Positions 56,601 to 64,000 are shown, counted from the stretch's first letter. The stretch: 64,000 bases of DNA from Pseudoalteromonas sp. T1lg88 (GCF_002964765.1 NZ_PQCF01000031.1:473622-537621); one strand, 5' to 3'. Translations and numbers: made by a program. Notes: generated by a model from the sequence alone, not told the origin.

Positions 56601-58234
56601 CAGAAAGTACAGTCATCAACCGGGTCGATGTTCATAGAGCTGTAGTCACCCCAACGGCCATTGGCACCGAGCTGTGAGCTGCCACCAGCAACTATTTCCT
56701 GCTCACCCTGAGCCATCATATTAAGAGGGTCTGAGGCTAAACGACCGGTGTAACGTACTGAAGGATAAGTATTTTCGCCGCTTACGGTATAACCTAGGGC
56801 CATATTGCCCATGGCATCCATGGCCACACTGCCCATCCAGCGCGAGTCGCCATCTGGCGCATAACTGCCCTGCTGATGCAGTACGGCTTCGGTGCTCGGA
56901 TTACGAATTTCATACCAGCGCGGGCTCCAACGAGCGGCACCGGTTTCCGTTGGTGTATAAACCGTGTGGTTCACCACCAAAGATTCATGATCGCCAAAGT
57001 TACGATACGCCAGGCGGTTCATAAGACGGTAAGGGATTTTATCCAGGTAGTTTTCGGCTGATACACCCGGCTGCGGAATACAGCCGCCGCTGCAGCTGCT
57101 GAAATCCATACCGGTCACCGGCACCGCGGCCACCTGCTCAAAGGTTGAGTTTTCTGGGTTTTCCCAGTCTGCTTTAAAGGCCCAGACATGCATTTCGTCG
57201 CTGTCGTAACCTTGCGACTCATCGATGGGTTGCAAGAAGTAGTTCGGCGCGCCCTCTGGCGGCGGCGTCATACCATCGAGATCGGACGGTAACATACCAC
57301 CGAGTACTGGGTGCGGATCGTCGAAATAGATCATTCGCGCCGATTCGCCGCGCAACATTTTATCACGCTCAAAGGCAACGACACCGGCACCACCCCACTG
57401 ATCTTCACGACCATCAAGGTAGAATTGGTTGACCGACATATAATAGCCATCGGGCCAAACCCCGAAGTGCGGATAGTCGTTCATTTTGACTTCACTGATT
57501 TTGAAGTCATATAAGTGCCACTCGCCGGTCGGATCCGAGGTTTTGGAGATGGCGATACATTCATGATAATCGCTTGGGTTGATGGCAAACTGACTCACCA
57601 TCCAACGCTCGGCAAATTGATCGTACAGCACAATGGGGTCGCCATCGTTGTTCGCTGCACAGATACCACCGAGTTCATTCCACAGGGCATTGGTCGGGGT
57701 TGGCTCAATCAGCATATTGCCTTGCTTATCCCATACCGCAAACGACACGTTCACCATTTGCACATAGTGATTCGGGCCGACATCACCTACAGTGTCGGGC
57801 GGTGCTACGCGGTTGACGTTATCGACGCCGTCAAAGCTTAACAGCGGCGCCGGCATGGTATCGCCGGCAAAGTCGGTTTGCACGTTTTTCGCCGCCATAA
57901 ACGGCTCAAGCATGGATAGATTGCTGTATGCGTCTAATGTGGATGCATGTTTTTGCGATTCGCTGGTTACAAACGGCAGCTCGAAGTTTTGAATCACTTC
58001 GCTGGTTTTATGCGACACTTCACCGCTGATGGCATCCATTTTACCGATCTGCAGACGTGCTTTAGCGTCTTTATTGACCGCTGCGGCCAACTGAATTAAA
58101 GGGCGAGTTGTGGTGTGTACCACAGCTTCATTGACGATCGGCTGTGCCGATTTTGCATAACTGACCGGGCCAGCAACCAACGTTGCTGCACCCAAGGAGA
58201 TGCATAAGCTAATTTGTGACTTTTTGAAATTCAT
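53609..58234 (-). CDS. Giant secreted multidomain protein P1 (propeller, Calx-beta, GlyGly-CTERM)
   Basis: About 1541 residues. In order: signal peptide (1-28); a large unassigned, probably propeller-like region (about 80-575; GTEWHLYDF-type blocks); and two carboxypeptidase-regulatory-like beta domains (about 580-755). A jellyroll (about 765-930; FPPAGWNVVNNAS), a third regulatory-like domain (about 935-1015) and an NHL-like propeller (about 1095-1330; GVAFDQSTGDLWLNN, GLAFNPATNHLFVAA) follow. Then come an Ig-like segment, a Calx-beta domain (about 1400-1510; VNENQGSVTLTVSRQGGSD) and a C-terminal SGGSSHPFVLMLLATLALF helix plus RRG, which resembles the GlyGly-CTERM/rhombosortase signal of type II secretion substrates. 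The ATG at 58234 has GAGGAGG upstream. No protease motif is visible; a surface or secreted adhesive/structural role is inference. Confidence 0.8.
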   Translation of the reverse strand: MNFKKSQISLCISLGAATLVAGPVSYAKSAQPIVNEAVVHTTTRPLIQLAAAVNKDAKARLQIGKMDAISGEVSHKTSEVIQNFELPFVTSESQKHASTLDAYSNLSMLEPFMAAKNVQTDFAGDTMPAPLLSFDGVDNVNRVAPPDTVGDVGPNHYVQMVNVSFAVWDKQGNMLIEPTPTNALWNELGGICAANNDGDPIVLYDQFAERWMVSQFAINPSDYHECIAISKTSDPTGEWHLYDFKISEVKMNDYPHFGVWPDGYYMSVNQFYLDGREDQWGGAGVVAFERDKMLRGESARMIYFDDPHPVLGGMLPSDLDGMTPPPEGAPNYFLQPIDESQGYDSDEMHVWAFKADWENPENSTFEQVAAVPVTGMDFSSCSGGCIPQPGVSAENYLDKIPYRLMNRLAYRNFGDHESLVVNHTVYTPTETGAARWSPRWYEIRNPSTEAVLHQQGSYAPDGDSRWMGSVAMDAMGNMALGYTVSGENTYPSVRYTGRLASDPLNMMAQGEQEIVAGGSSQLGANGRWGDYSSMNIDPVDDCTFWYTQEYYGDTNPGGIDWRTRIGSFKFPNCTAGPTGTLKGHLYGSTGEPLAQAQISVGAMTTFTDESGYYEILAPVGEYDVAMVAYGYAQVDFSAINVVKDGTKVVDATLSELPKTTLVGRVVDGSGHAWPIPASLTLMGDLTKDVNFSNDSSTGEFSIEVYQGWPYAIKVASLGEGYVAQEVKVDTLQTNDLGEIALMVDSKACVAPGYQSLGIVEDFDGTAFPPAGWNVVNNASSDEIIWKTSTDWARPNYTGGSGHAAAIDNDRYGWGRYDSDLITPEIAVSDLNGVTSLQFKMDFVGGIYGGSMLDMDISLDGGAWNTVLSYGNTMREFRVDYDLAEHLVGAQSFRLRWRYHTIWDGEQFDNWAQVDDVTIAQSCASVEGGLVSGHVLDANTGEPVANAIVSTDKGRSTSTKADGSYLLFTDLGDVELAVKQAGYTLQSETLSVAVNEVLEQDFTLNAGKLDVDTQTLELSVTSGRSLSTALNLANKGSDVLNFNIEEINAAPRQDMVGPAFAIGGRKFGPKDLWDLNTRDIRVPFIFPDAPKMNAELVQSWPIDLVATNGVAFDQSTGDLWLNNLGVFGGDDKIYRFKTDGTKTDQTMDVSPLLSTRGAHAGMAFNKRTGKLWQIIVGGDRCIYEFDTNSLSATGNRICPDLPSSQRGLAYDPNGDQFFSGSFIDGLVHRFASDGTLLESTDVGLPVAGLAFNPATNHLFVAANSFAPMDIDIYVLDVSDEYRVVGGYSVPGRADGGGSGISLDCDGNLWVLDIESQQMIQIKSGETGVCEFKEVDWLSSTPSKGQLALEQMQQVQIDVDAKDMEPGFYQAQLLMANDSPYLAQNVLVNLNVLERTPGELGFTVSQYRVNENQGSVTLTVSRQGGSDNALSVSYETLDATAVAGSDYQSASGQLHWQDLDDGDKEITIAVMNDGEKEQSESFSVRLHQVDGGATLSSQVLATVEIEDAKSKSSGGSSHPFVLMLLATLALFRRGHGRALKTNA

Positions 58235-58333
58235 CAAAAGCCTCCTCAACATGTGTTTGTCGGTTTCCCTAAGGCGGGGGAAACGCATTTGCCCGACGCG
58301 GCAGATGCACACGCGAGCGCTTATTGAGTTTGG

Positions 58334-58397
58334 TTTTGTATACTTGGCCAGTTCAATTTACAGAAAACACACGAGCGCCAACTGACAAAAGTCAGTT
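58334..58397 (-). promoter_or_regulatory. Predicted regulated promoter of P1
   Basis: A perfect palindrome AACTGAC-AAAA-GTCAGTT (58380-58397) lies upstream, on the minus strand, of AGTATACAAAA (58334-58344), which holds a TATACA -10 candidate about 100 bases before the P1 start codon. No -35 consensus is seen, as expected for an activator-dependent promoter. The same pair occurs before P2. Confidence 0.65.
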
Positions 58398-58466
58398 AGC
58401 GTTATATTTATGTAAAAAAGATGTGTTATGAAAAGATAAATGGCGCCCTGACCGGCCAGCGTCGGC

Positions 58467-58508
58467 ACCTAAGGGCTGGGACCTAAGGGCTGGGACCTCT
58501 GGGCTGGG
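58467..58508. repeat. Three 14-base tandem repeats
   Basis: ACCTAAGGGCTGGG occurs at 58467-58480 and 58481-58494, and ACCTCTGGGCTGGG at 58495-58508. They lie just past the response-regulator stop codon, between it and the P1 promoter. Confidence 0.85.
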
Positions 58509-58519
58509 ATAGGTGAGCG

Positions 58520-59134
58520 CTAAGAGTCTAGCAGGGTGTTCATTCGTACCAGCTCGGCCAACGAACGCACGGCCATTTTTTTAAACACCCGGGCGCGGTG
58601 AATTTCCACCGTGCGCTGGCTCACACCCAGCTCGATGGCCATCACCTTGTTAGCCTTGCCGGCGACCACCAGATCATAAATTTCGCGCTCCCGGTTAGTT
58701 AGGGTTGCCAGCCGTTCCTTAATCTCAGCCTGTCCCGCTTGCCCCGCCCTGGCCTCCTTGTCTTTTTTCAAGGCGCCATAAATGCATTCAAGCAAGTCAT
58801 TGTCTCTAAATGGTTTTTCAATGAGATCAAAGGCACCCTCGCGCATCGCCCGCACCGCCAGCGAAACATCGGCATGGCCGCTGATAAAAATAATGGGAAG
58901 CTTGGCATTAATGTCGCTTAAGCGCTTTTGCAACTCCATGCCGTTCATCTCGGGCATACGAATATCAAGCAGCAGGCAGCCGCTCATGTCATCGTTGTAG
59001 GCATCGAAAAACTGCTGCGCCGAAGCATAGGTATGGGTGTTTAACTCGACGGATTGCAGCAGCTCGGCAATGGCATCAAGCACCACAGGATCGTCATCAA
59101 CTACATACACACTTTGGGTTTCGCTACCACTCAT
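58520..59134 (-). CDS. FixJ/NarL-type response regulator
   Basis: 204 residues. A receiver domain (about 8-120) has the acidic pocket VVDDDP, phospho-acceptor Asp57 in CLLLDIRMPEMNG, the FISGHAD switch region and Lys in IEKPF. A LuxR-type helix-turn-helix follows (about 140-200; TNREREIYDLVVAG, SQRTVEIHRARVFKKM). It should act as a DNA-binding activator when phosphorylated. It stands just upstream of P1 on the same strand; the likely partner kinase is at 46032. The paired palindromes at 52795 and 58380 are candidate targets (inference). Confidence 0.93.
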   Translation of the reverse strand: MSGSETQSVYVVDDDPVVLDAIAELLQSVELNTHTYASAQQFFDAYNDDMSGCLLLDIRMPEMNGMELQKRLSDINAKLPIIFISGHADVSLAVRAMREGAFDLIEKPFRDNDLLECIYGALKKDKEARAGQAGQAEIKERLATLTNREREIYDLVVAGKANKVMAIELGVSQRTVEIHRARVFKKMAVRSLAELVRMNTLLDS

Positions 59135-59250
59135 AAGCCTTACACCGTGAATATTTATTTAGTTTTTGTGATTATTTTATTAGTGCATATTTTTCCACAA
59201 ATATCCACCGCCACCGATTTTGACAAACCCAGAAACCACTGCTTCATTCT

Positions 59251-59285
59251 TTTGTTAAATATGTAACAAAGATGATCTGGATCAT
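59251..59285 (+). promoter_or_regulatory. Two adjacent palindromes upstream of nirK
   Basis: TTTGTTA (59251-59257) and TAACAAA (59264-59270) form a perfect inverted repeat. Directly after it ATGATCTGGATCAT (59272-59285) is a near-perfect palindrome that matches the Fnr-type pattern TTGAT-N4-ATCAA except at the outermost base on each side. They lie about 180-210 bases before the nirK start codon in a 327-base gap with no other feature seen. Confidence 0.5.
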
Positions 59286-59461
59286 GCCAGTTTTTAAGGA
59301 GTCGCTAATACTGGTTATGGATAGTTTTTGCAGTGCTCGATTTATCGCTGAGCTGGCACGTCCCATCACATCGCGGGCCTGTATACCTGTGTATTCAAGA
59401 ACAAAATATGCACACAACCAAATACTAGGGTTATAACCCGACAACACACGGAGTAAGGACT

Positions 59462-60862
59462 ATGGGTGTAAAAACACTGTGGATCACTCTGGCTATAACG
59501 GCCTATTCCTACCTTGGCACAGCTTCAGCACTCCCCGTTGAAGACGCCGTACTTACTGCCCCCCCGCATGTGCCTCCGGCTATTAGCCGCGATCATAATG
59601 CGCGCGTGGTAGTGCACCTGGAAACAATCGAAAAAATCGGCACCATGGCCGATGGCGTAGAATACGTGTACTGGTCTTTTGGCGGTACTGTGCCGGGCAG
59701 TTTTATTCGCGTTAAAGAAGGGGATGAGATTGAATTCCATCTTTCCAATCACCCAAGCTCAAAAATGCCGCACAATATCGACCTGCACGCGGTTACCGGG
59801 CCAGGGGGTGGCGCAGTTTCATCCTTTACCGCTCCGGGACACACCTCTACTTTTGCGTTTCAGGCTCTGAACCCGGGCTTATACGTTTATCACTGCGCGA
59901 CGGCACCTGTAGGTATGCACATAGCCAACGGCATGTACGGCCTTATCTTGGTTGAGCCAAAAGATGGCCTGCCTAAGGTGGACCGTGAATACTATGTGAT
60001 GCAGGGTGATTTCTACACCAAGGGCAAATACGGTGAAGCGGGCCTGCAGCCCTTCGATATGGAAAAAGCCATAGAAGAAAACGCTGACTATGTGGTCTTC
60101 AATGGTGCCGTGGGCAGCCTTACAGGGGAAAACTCCTTAACTGCCAAGGTAGGCGAAACCATCCGCCTCTACGTGGGTAATGGCGGTCCTAATCTAGTGT
60201 CCTCCTTCCATGTTATCGGTGAGATTTTCGATACCGTGTATATCGAAGGTGGCGACGCCAAAAACCATAATATTCAAACCACCTTGGTACCGGCAGGCGG
60301 CTCGGCAATTGTCGATTTTAAAGTACAAGTACCAGGCAATTTGATCATGGTGGATCACTCCATCTTCCGCGCCTTTAACAAGGGTGCCCTGGGCATGATC
60401 AATGTCAAAGGTGAAGAAGATAAGGTGGTCTATTCGGGTAAGATCAGCGATGCCATCTATCAACCAGAAGGCTCGGCTATCCAAACCATAGAAGGGGAAT
60501 ACCAGGTCGCCAAAGCGCAAAGCAAAGAGGATAAGATCACCTTCGGTAAGCGTATCTATAATGCCAACTGCGCCGCCTGTCACCAACCCAATGGCCAAGG
60601 CATTGCTCAAGCCTTCCCACCACTGGCTAAGTCCGACTACTTTAACGAAGATCCAACCCGGGGGATCAGCGCCATTGTTCATGGTCTTGAAGGCCCGATT
60701 AAAGTCAACGGCGAAAGCTTTAACAGCGTGATGCCGGCCATGCAGCTTGATGACGACGAACTTGCCAATGTTTTAACCTTCATCTTAAACTCTTGGGATA
60801 ATAAGGGTGGTGAGATCACGGTTGAACAGGTGCAAAAGGTTCGTAAGCAAAAAGCGCATTAA
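59462..60862 (+). CDS. nirK: Copper nitrite reductase with C-terminal cytochrome c domain
   Basis: 466 residues. A signal peptide (to about 23), two cupredoxin domains (about 40-190 and 195-340) and a cytochrome c domain (about 360-460). Type 1 copper ligands are His104, Cys145, His153 and Met158; type 2 ligands are His109, His144 and His299; Asp107 and His250 are the catalytic pair. Haem binds at Cys370-Ala-Ala-Cys373-His374. The enzyme reduces nitrite to nitric oxide in the periplasm, and the fused haem domain passes electrons to it, as in Ralstonia-type three-domain NirK. nirV and an SCO gene follow at 14 bases and with overlap. Confidence 0.95.
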   Translation: MGVKTLWITLAITAYSYLGTASALPVEDAVLTAPPHVPPAISRDHNARVVVHLETIEKIGTMADGVEYVYWSFGGTVPGSFIRVKEGDEIEFHLSNHPSSKMPHNIDLHAVTGPGGGAVSSFTAPGHTSTFAFQALNPGLYVYHCATAPVGMHIANGMYGLILVEPKDGLPKVDREYYVMQGDFYTKGKYGEAGLQPFDMEKAIEENADYVVFNGAVGSLTGENSLTAKVGETIRLYVGNGGPNLVSSFHVIGEIFDTVYIEGGDAKNHNIQTTLVPAGGSAIVDFKVQVPGNLIMVDHSIFRAFNKGALGMINVKGEEDKVVYSGKISDAIYQPEGSAIQTIEGEYQVAKAQSKEDKITFGKRIYNANCAACHQPNGQGIAQAFPPLAKSDYFNEDPTRGISAIVHGLEGPIKVNGESFNSVMPAMQLDDDELANVLTFILNSWDNKGGEITVEQVQKVRKQKAH

Positions 60863-60875
60863 GGTAAGAGCGAAT

Positions 60876-61670
60876 ATGCTTAGCACTCCCCTGCTACTGG
60901 TATCTGTTTCACTGGCTCTAAGCGGAGCCGGTGAGCAGGTGCTAGTGAGCGGCGGCGATTATCGCCCCCTGTATATGAGCAAAGACAGCCCGATGCAATC
61001 GGTCGCCAGTTTTTACCTCGATAAATACCCGGTGACCAATCAGGAATTCTGGCAGTTTACCCAAGACCACCCGAGGTGGCGTAAAGAACGAATGGCGGCG
61101 CTTTTTGCCGAGCCTACCTACCTGCAACACTGGCAGGAACGGCAAGGCTCAGTGCCTTTTAGCGCACCTAAGGCTCCCGTCACTCATGTATCCTGGTTTG
61201 CTGCCGATGCCTATTGTCGGACCCAGGGAAAACGCCTGCCCAGCGTGGCCGAATGGGAGCTTGCGGCACTGGCTAGCGAGACTCAGGCCGATGGCTCACA
61301 AGAGCCTGGATATAAACAAAAGATCTTAACCTGGTACAGCACCCCAAGCCAAGGCGCCCTGGCCGATATCGGCTTGACCGAGAGCAACTTCTGGGGGGTG
61401 TACGACCTCCATGGTTTGGTATGGGAATGGACTGAGGACTTTAATTCCTCCTTGGTGACCGGCGAGTCTCGCGCCGACAGCGCCATAGATACCAAACTAT
61501 TTTGTGCTGCAGGCGTCACTGGCGCCGTTGACCCAGGTGATTATGCCGCCTTTATGCGCTACGGCTTTCGCAGTAGCTTAGAGGCCAAATATACCCTTCC
61601 CAATTTAGGTTTTCGCTGCGCTGCCAATGCGGCATCAGCACCCGGAGAAGAAGATGAAAAAATTCACTAG
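60876..61670 (+). CDS. nirV: NirV-type formylglycine-generating-enzyme-family protein
   Basis: 264 residues. A signal peptide (MLSTPLLLVSVSLAL) is followed by an FGE/SUMF1-fold domain with VSGGDYRP, YLDKYPVTNQEFWQF, VTHVSWFAADAYCRTQGKRL, DLHGLVWEWTEDF and the final GFRCAA. Such proteins next to nirK are called NirV and are thought to help nitrite reductase maturation, though the mechanism is unclear. The start at 60876 follows AAGGTAAGAG; an earlier in-frame ATG lies inside nirK. The 3' end overlaps the SCO gene by 17 bases. Confidence 0.85.
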   Translation: MLSTPLLLVSVSLALSGAGEQVLVSGGDYRPLYMSKDSPMQSVASFYLDKYPVTNQEFWQFTQDHPRWRKERMAALFAEPTYLQHWQERQGSVPFSAPKAPVTHVSWFAADAYCRTQGKRLPSVAEWELAALASETQADGSQEPGYKQKILTWYSTPSQGALADIGLTESNFWGVYDLHGLVWEWTEDFNSSLVTGESRADSAIDTKLFCAAGVTGAVDPGDYAAFMRYGFRSSLEAKYTLPNLGFRCAANAASAPGEEDEKIH

Positions 61671-62244
61671 TTTGCTAATAACATCCACATTTTTATTATT
61701 TTCCAGCGCTAAAAGCCTGGCCGGCGACCTCGCTGGCGAACTGACTGCTGAGCTACCCGGCGATTCCATTTATCACCTTAATAGCCAGTGGCAAACCCAG
61801 GATAATAAGGCCCTTAACATAGCGGCCCTGCAGGGGAAAAAACAGTTGGTCAGCCTGATTTACACCCACTGCCTGCATACCTGCCCGACCATAGTGATGA
61901 CCATGCAACAGGTGCAGCAATCGCTCCCAGCCGAGCTGCAAAACGAGGTCGGTTTTGTTTTGGTGTCTTTAACACCGGAGTCGGATACCCCAGAGATGCT
62001 TAAGTCCTTTGCCGAGCGCCGCAAGCTGGCACCCGATCATTGGACCCTGTTAACGGGCGACTCTCAGGATGTCAGAGCCCTGGCCATGGCACTCAATATC
62101 AAATACCAAAAAAGCGATGACAACGAAGTGGCCCACTCTAATCTAATGACGCTATTGGACGAGCAAGGTCGAGTGGTCTTTCAGGAAATTGGCGATGTTG
62201 ATAAGGCCAAGCCAACCCTGACCCGCATAGTGGACATGCAATAA
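61654..62244 (+). CDS. SCO1/SenC-family copper chaperone
   Basis: 196 residues. The signal peptide ends near KSLAG. A thioredoxin-like domain carries the copper motif Cys73-x3-Cys77 (YTHCLHTCP) and the distal His161 in VAHSNLMTLLDEQG. SCO proteins deliver copper to, or keep thiols reduced in, copper enzymes. Being translationally overlapped with nirV, it probably loads copper into NirK. GGAGAAG precedes the ATG at 61654. A repeat element starts directly after the stop codon. Confidence 0.92.
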   Translation: MKKFTSLLITSTFLLFSSAKSLAGDLAGELTAELPGDSIYHLNSQWQTQDNKALNIAALQGKKQLVSLIYTHCLHTCPTIVMTMQQVQQSLPAELQNEVGFVLVSLTPESDTPEMLKSFAERRKLAPDHWTLLTGDSQDVRALAMALNIKYQKSDDNEVAHSNLMTLLDEQGRVVFQEIGDVDKAKPTLTRIVDMQ

Positions 62245-62245
62245 A

Positions 62246-62317
62246 TTGTAGGTCGGTGCTTCGCGCCGACATCGCCTGCTTAGAGCATATTTGTCGCGAT
62301 AAAATCCCGACCTACAA
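62246..62317. repeat. Short inverted-repeat element (GTAGGTCGG family, copy B)
   Basis: 72 bases bounded by TTGTAGGTCGG (62246-62256) and CCGACCTACAA (62307-62317), a perfect 11-base inverted repeat. The left hairpin GTCGGTGC-TTC-GCGCCGAC is identical to copy A. It begins one base after the SCO stop codon. Confidence 0.75.
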
Positions 62318-62426
62318 CCATGGCGACAAAGCAACTTTTTGAAAAATATCCCTTTATAAATTTAAACTAAACTTATATCTAACAGGACGTGATTTACTAA
62401 TTTGCTCCTAACCTTGGGCGAGCTAC

Positions 62427-63377
62427 ATGAAATTAAGATACATCCCGCTTTGGTTCGTTTTGCTAACCAGCTTAATGGCATGCAGCGACAGCGACTCAAA
62501 TACCGCTTTCGGTATTCTTGAGCGTGACAGGGTGACCTTGCTGGCCACCGCCAATGAGGTGATCACGGCTCAACCCATTGCCGAAGGCGCCGAGGTCAAA
62601 GCGGGCGATATCCTGGTTGAATTTAATCAAACAAAGCAATTGGCCACCTTAGATATGGCCAAGGCGCTTGAGCAGCAAGCCCAGATGCAGCTGACTAAAT
62701 TACTCAATGGCGAAAGAGCAGAAGACATTCGCGCTGCTGAGGCGAACCTCACCTCGGCAAAGGCTCGCGCCCATGAGGCCGAATTGCAGCTAAAGCGCAC
62801 ACATGAGCTGGTAGCAAAATCCCTGGCCTCACAAGCGGAGCTGGATAACGCCATTGCCACCCTAGATTCGACCACAGCGGCAGTCGAGGTAGCACAGCAA
62901 AGCCTCAACAAACTGCAAAGCGGTACCCGCATAGAAGACATTCAACAAGCTCAGTTTGCACTCAAAGCGGCGCAAGCGGATGTGCAGTATAAACAAGCCC
63001 AGTTAGCGGATATGACCATCAGGGCCTCTCGCGACGGCATTTTAGACTCACTCCCCTACAACATAGGCGAGCGGGTGAAAGAAAACAGTATAGTGGCAAT
63101 CATACAGGCCAACAGCACCCCCTATGCCCGGGTTTATGTTCCCGAGCCATACAAAGCGAAAATGGCCGCCGGCACAAAAATAATGGTGCGCATCGATGGG
63201 GTGGAAAATGAGGTCGCCGGCATTATTCGCTGGGTGTCCGTGGAGCCCGCTTTTACCCCCTATCGCAGCATGAGCGAAGGCGATCGCTCGCGCCTGGTCT
63301 ATCTGACCGAAATTGACTTACCGGCGAGCACCAACGCCCTGCCTGCGGGTATTCCCGTGCAGATAAAGCTGCGCTAG
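62427..63377 (+). CDS. HlyD-family periplasmic adaptor lipoprotein of an ABC exporter
   Basis: 316 residues. A lipoprotein signal (lipobox LMAC) is followed by a split lipoyl/barrel-sandwich domain (about 30-70 and 195-235), a long alpha-helical hairpin (about 70-195, with two similar LLNGERAEDIRAAEANL and LQSGTRIEDIQQAQFAL blocks) and a beta-barrel. This is the YbhG-type adaptor layout. It links an inner-membrane ABC pump to the outer membrane. The ATPase gene begins 13 bases after its stop codon, so the two form an operon. Confidence 0.88.
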   Translation: MKLRYIPLWFVLLTSLMACSDSDSNTAFGILERDRVTLLATANEVITAQPIAEGAEVKAGDILVEFNQTKQLATLDMAKALEQQAQMQLTKLLNGERAEDIRAAEANLTSAKARAHEAELQLKRTHELVAKSLASQAELDNAIATLDSTTAAVEVAQQSLNKLQSGTRIEDIQQAQFALKAAQADVQYKQAQLADMTIRASRDGILDSLPYNIGERVKENSIVAIIQANSTPYARVYVPEPYKAKMAAGTKIMVRIDGVENEVAGIIRWVSVEPAFTPYRSMSEGDRSRLVYLTEIDLPASTNALPAGIPVQIKLR

Positions 63378-63390
63378 GGGTGCGCTAAGC

Positions 63391-64000
63391 ATGGGCGAAT
63401 TAGTGATTAAGGCTCATAATGTCACCAAGCAATTTGGTGACCTAAAGGCCATCAACAATATTTCACTGAATGTGGAAAAAGGCAAAATTTATGGCTTTTT
63501 AGGACCCAATGGCTGCGGCAAATCGACCACCATTCGCGTACTTACCGGGCTGCTCACCCCTTCTGCTGGCCAGGTTGAGGTATTAGGGCTGAGCATCCCA
63601 AAGCAGGCGGACGCATTAAGGCTGCGGATCGGCTATATGACCCAGAAATTCTCCTTGTATGAAGATTTAACGGTGGCAGAAAACCTGCTTTTTATGGGGC
63701 AAATTTACGGTATCAGTAGAGCCAAACTCAAAAGTCGCACTCAGGAGCAGATGCAAACCTACGGGCTGGATAAATTACAAAAGCAGATAGTCGGCGGTAT
63801 GAGCGGCGGCCAAAAGCAACGTTTATCCTTGGCCTGCGCCACCATTAACAAGCCCGAACTCTTGTTTTTAGATGAACCCACCTCCGCCGTGGACCCGGAA
63901 AATCGCCGTAATTTTTGGGAGAAGTTATTCGACTTATCCGAGCTAGGCACCACCATCTTGGTCACCACTCACTATATGGACGAAGCGGAGCGTTGCCATC
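63391..64000 (+). CDS. ABC transporter ATP-binding protein (cut by window end)
   Basis: 203 codons are visible and the frame is open at the edge. Walker A is GPNGCGKST, the Q loop YMTQKFSLYEDLT, the signature MSGGQKQRLSLACA and Walker B LLFLDEPTSAVD, followed by VTTHYMDEAERCH with the switch His. This is the drug-exporter (YbhF/CcmA) subfamily, partner of the preceding HlyD-type adaptor. In YbhF-type proteins a second ATPase half follows, which cannot be judged here. Confidence 0.92.
   Translation, partial: MGELVIKAHNVTKQFGDLKAINNISLNVEKGKIYGFLGPNGCGKSTTIRVLTGLLTPSAGQVEVLGLSIPKQADALRLRIGYMTQKFSLYEDLTVAENLLFMGQIYGISRAKLKSRTQEQMQTYGLDKLQKQIVGGMSGGQKQRLSLACATINKPELLFLDEPTSAVDPENRRNFWEKLFDLSELGTTILVTTHYMDEAERCH

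Noticed and set aside
1..64000. CRISPR array, tRNA, rRNA or prophage
   Set aside because: No regularly spaced direct repeats, tRNA-like cloverleaf, rRNA or phage structural genes were noticed on either strand by reading; a dedicated tRNA scan was not possible.

Overview
The window looks like chromosome of a marine, Alteromonadales-type gammaproteobacterium. This is inferred from gene content: large TonB-dependent receptors, an S9 peptidase, four GGDEF/EAL proteins, SoxR, AnmK, GlyGly-CTERM-type secreted proteins and a three-domain copper nitrite reductase. No rRNA, tRNA, prophage or CRISPR array was seen. About 45 protein genes are supported. Three of them (a RimK-like ligase, a CurA-like reductase and a 1.5 kb-residue-class secreted protein) are each broken by one single-base frameshift.

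Positions 1-17 kb hold mostly standalone genes. They are a cut-off exported protein, a PagL-like lipid A deacylase, a divergent oxidoreductase/LysR pair, a lipoprotein, an S9 oligopeptidase convergent with a TonB-dependent receptor (a decayed IS3-type transposase lies between them), a SoxR/flavin-reductase divergent pair with a recognisable SoxR promoter, an Nramp-related transporter with altered metal motifs, anmK and a glutaminase. Positions 17-31 kb carry the broken RimK-like ligase, three cyclic-di-GMP enzymes, a membrane-anchored NERD protein with a long acidic tail, a methyltransferase-HNH nuclease fusion, an RcnB-like basic/His-rich protein and a di-haem peroxidase-type lipoprotein. Positions 31-45 kb carry a lipoprotein, the broken CurA-like reductase, a histone-deacetylase-family enzyme, ferredoxin-NADP reductase, a TPR protein behind a possible attenuator, a fourth cyclic-di-GMP protein, an LRR_5 protein, a Crp/Fnr regulator and a divergent TonB receptor.

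From 59.1 kb down to 45.2 kb every gene is on the minus strand: a FixJ-type response regulator, a giant secreted multidomain protein (P1), a small exported coiled-coil protein, a frameshifted paralogue of the giant protein (P2), a small repeat-containing exported protein, a sensor kinase and an overlapping LamG-domain protein. P1 and P2 have matching promoters, each with an AACTGAC-type palindrome placed similarly upstream of a TATACA box. I read this as one regulated surface/secretion locus, and it is the best candidate here for an undescribed system. The second candidate is the methyltransferase-HNH fusion at 24.9-26.6 kb.

Positions 59.4-64 kb hold a nitrite-reduction cluster: nirK with a cytochrome c domain, a NirV-type protein and an SCO-type copper protein, with two palindromes upstream. 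An HlyD-type lipoprotein and an ABC ATPase that runs off the window end follow. Two families of short inverted-repeat elements are scattered between genes. One has CTGTAGGTCGG-type ends (about 13.96, 18.26 and 62.25 kb) and the other has CCAATTC-type ends (about 4.84 and 20.61 kb).
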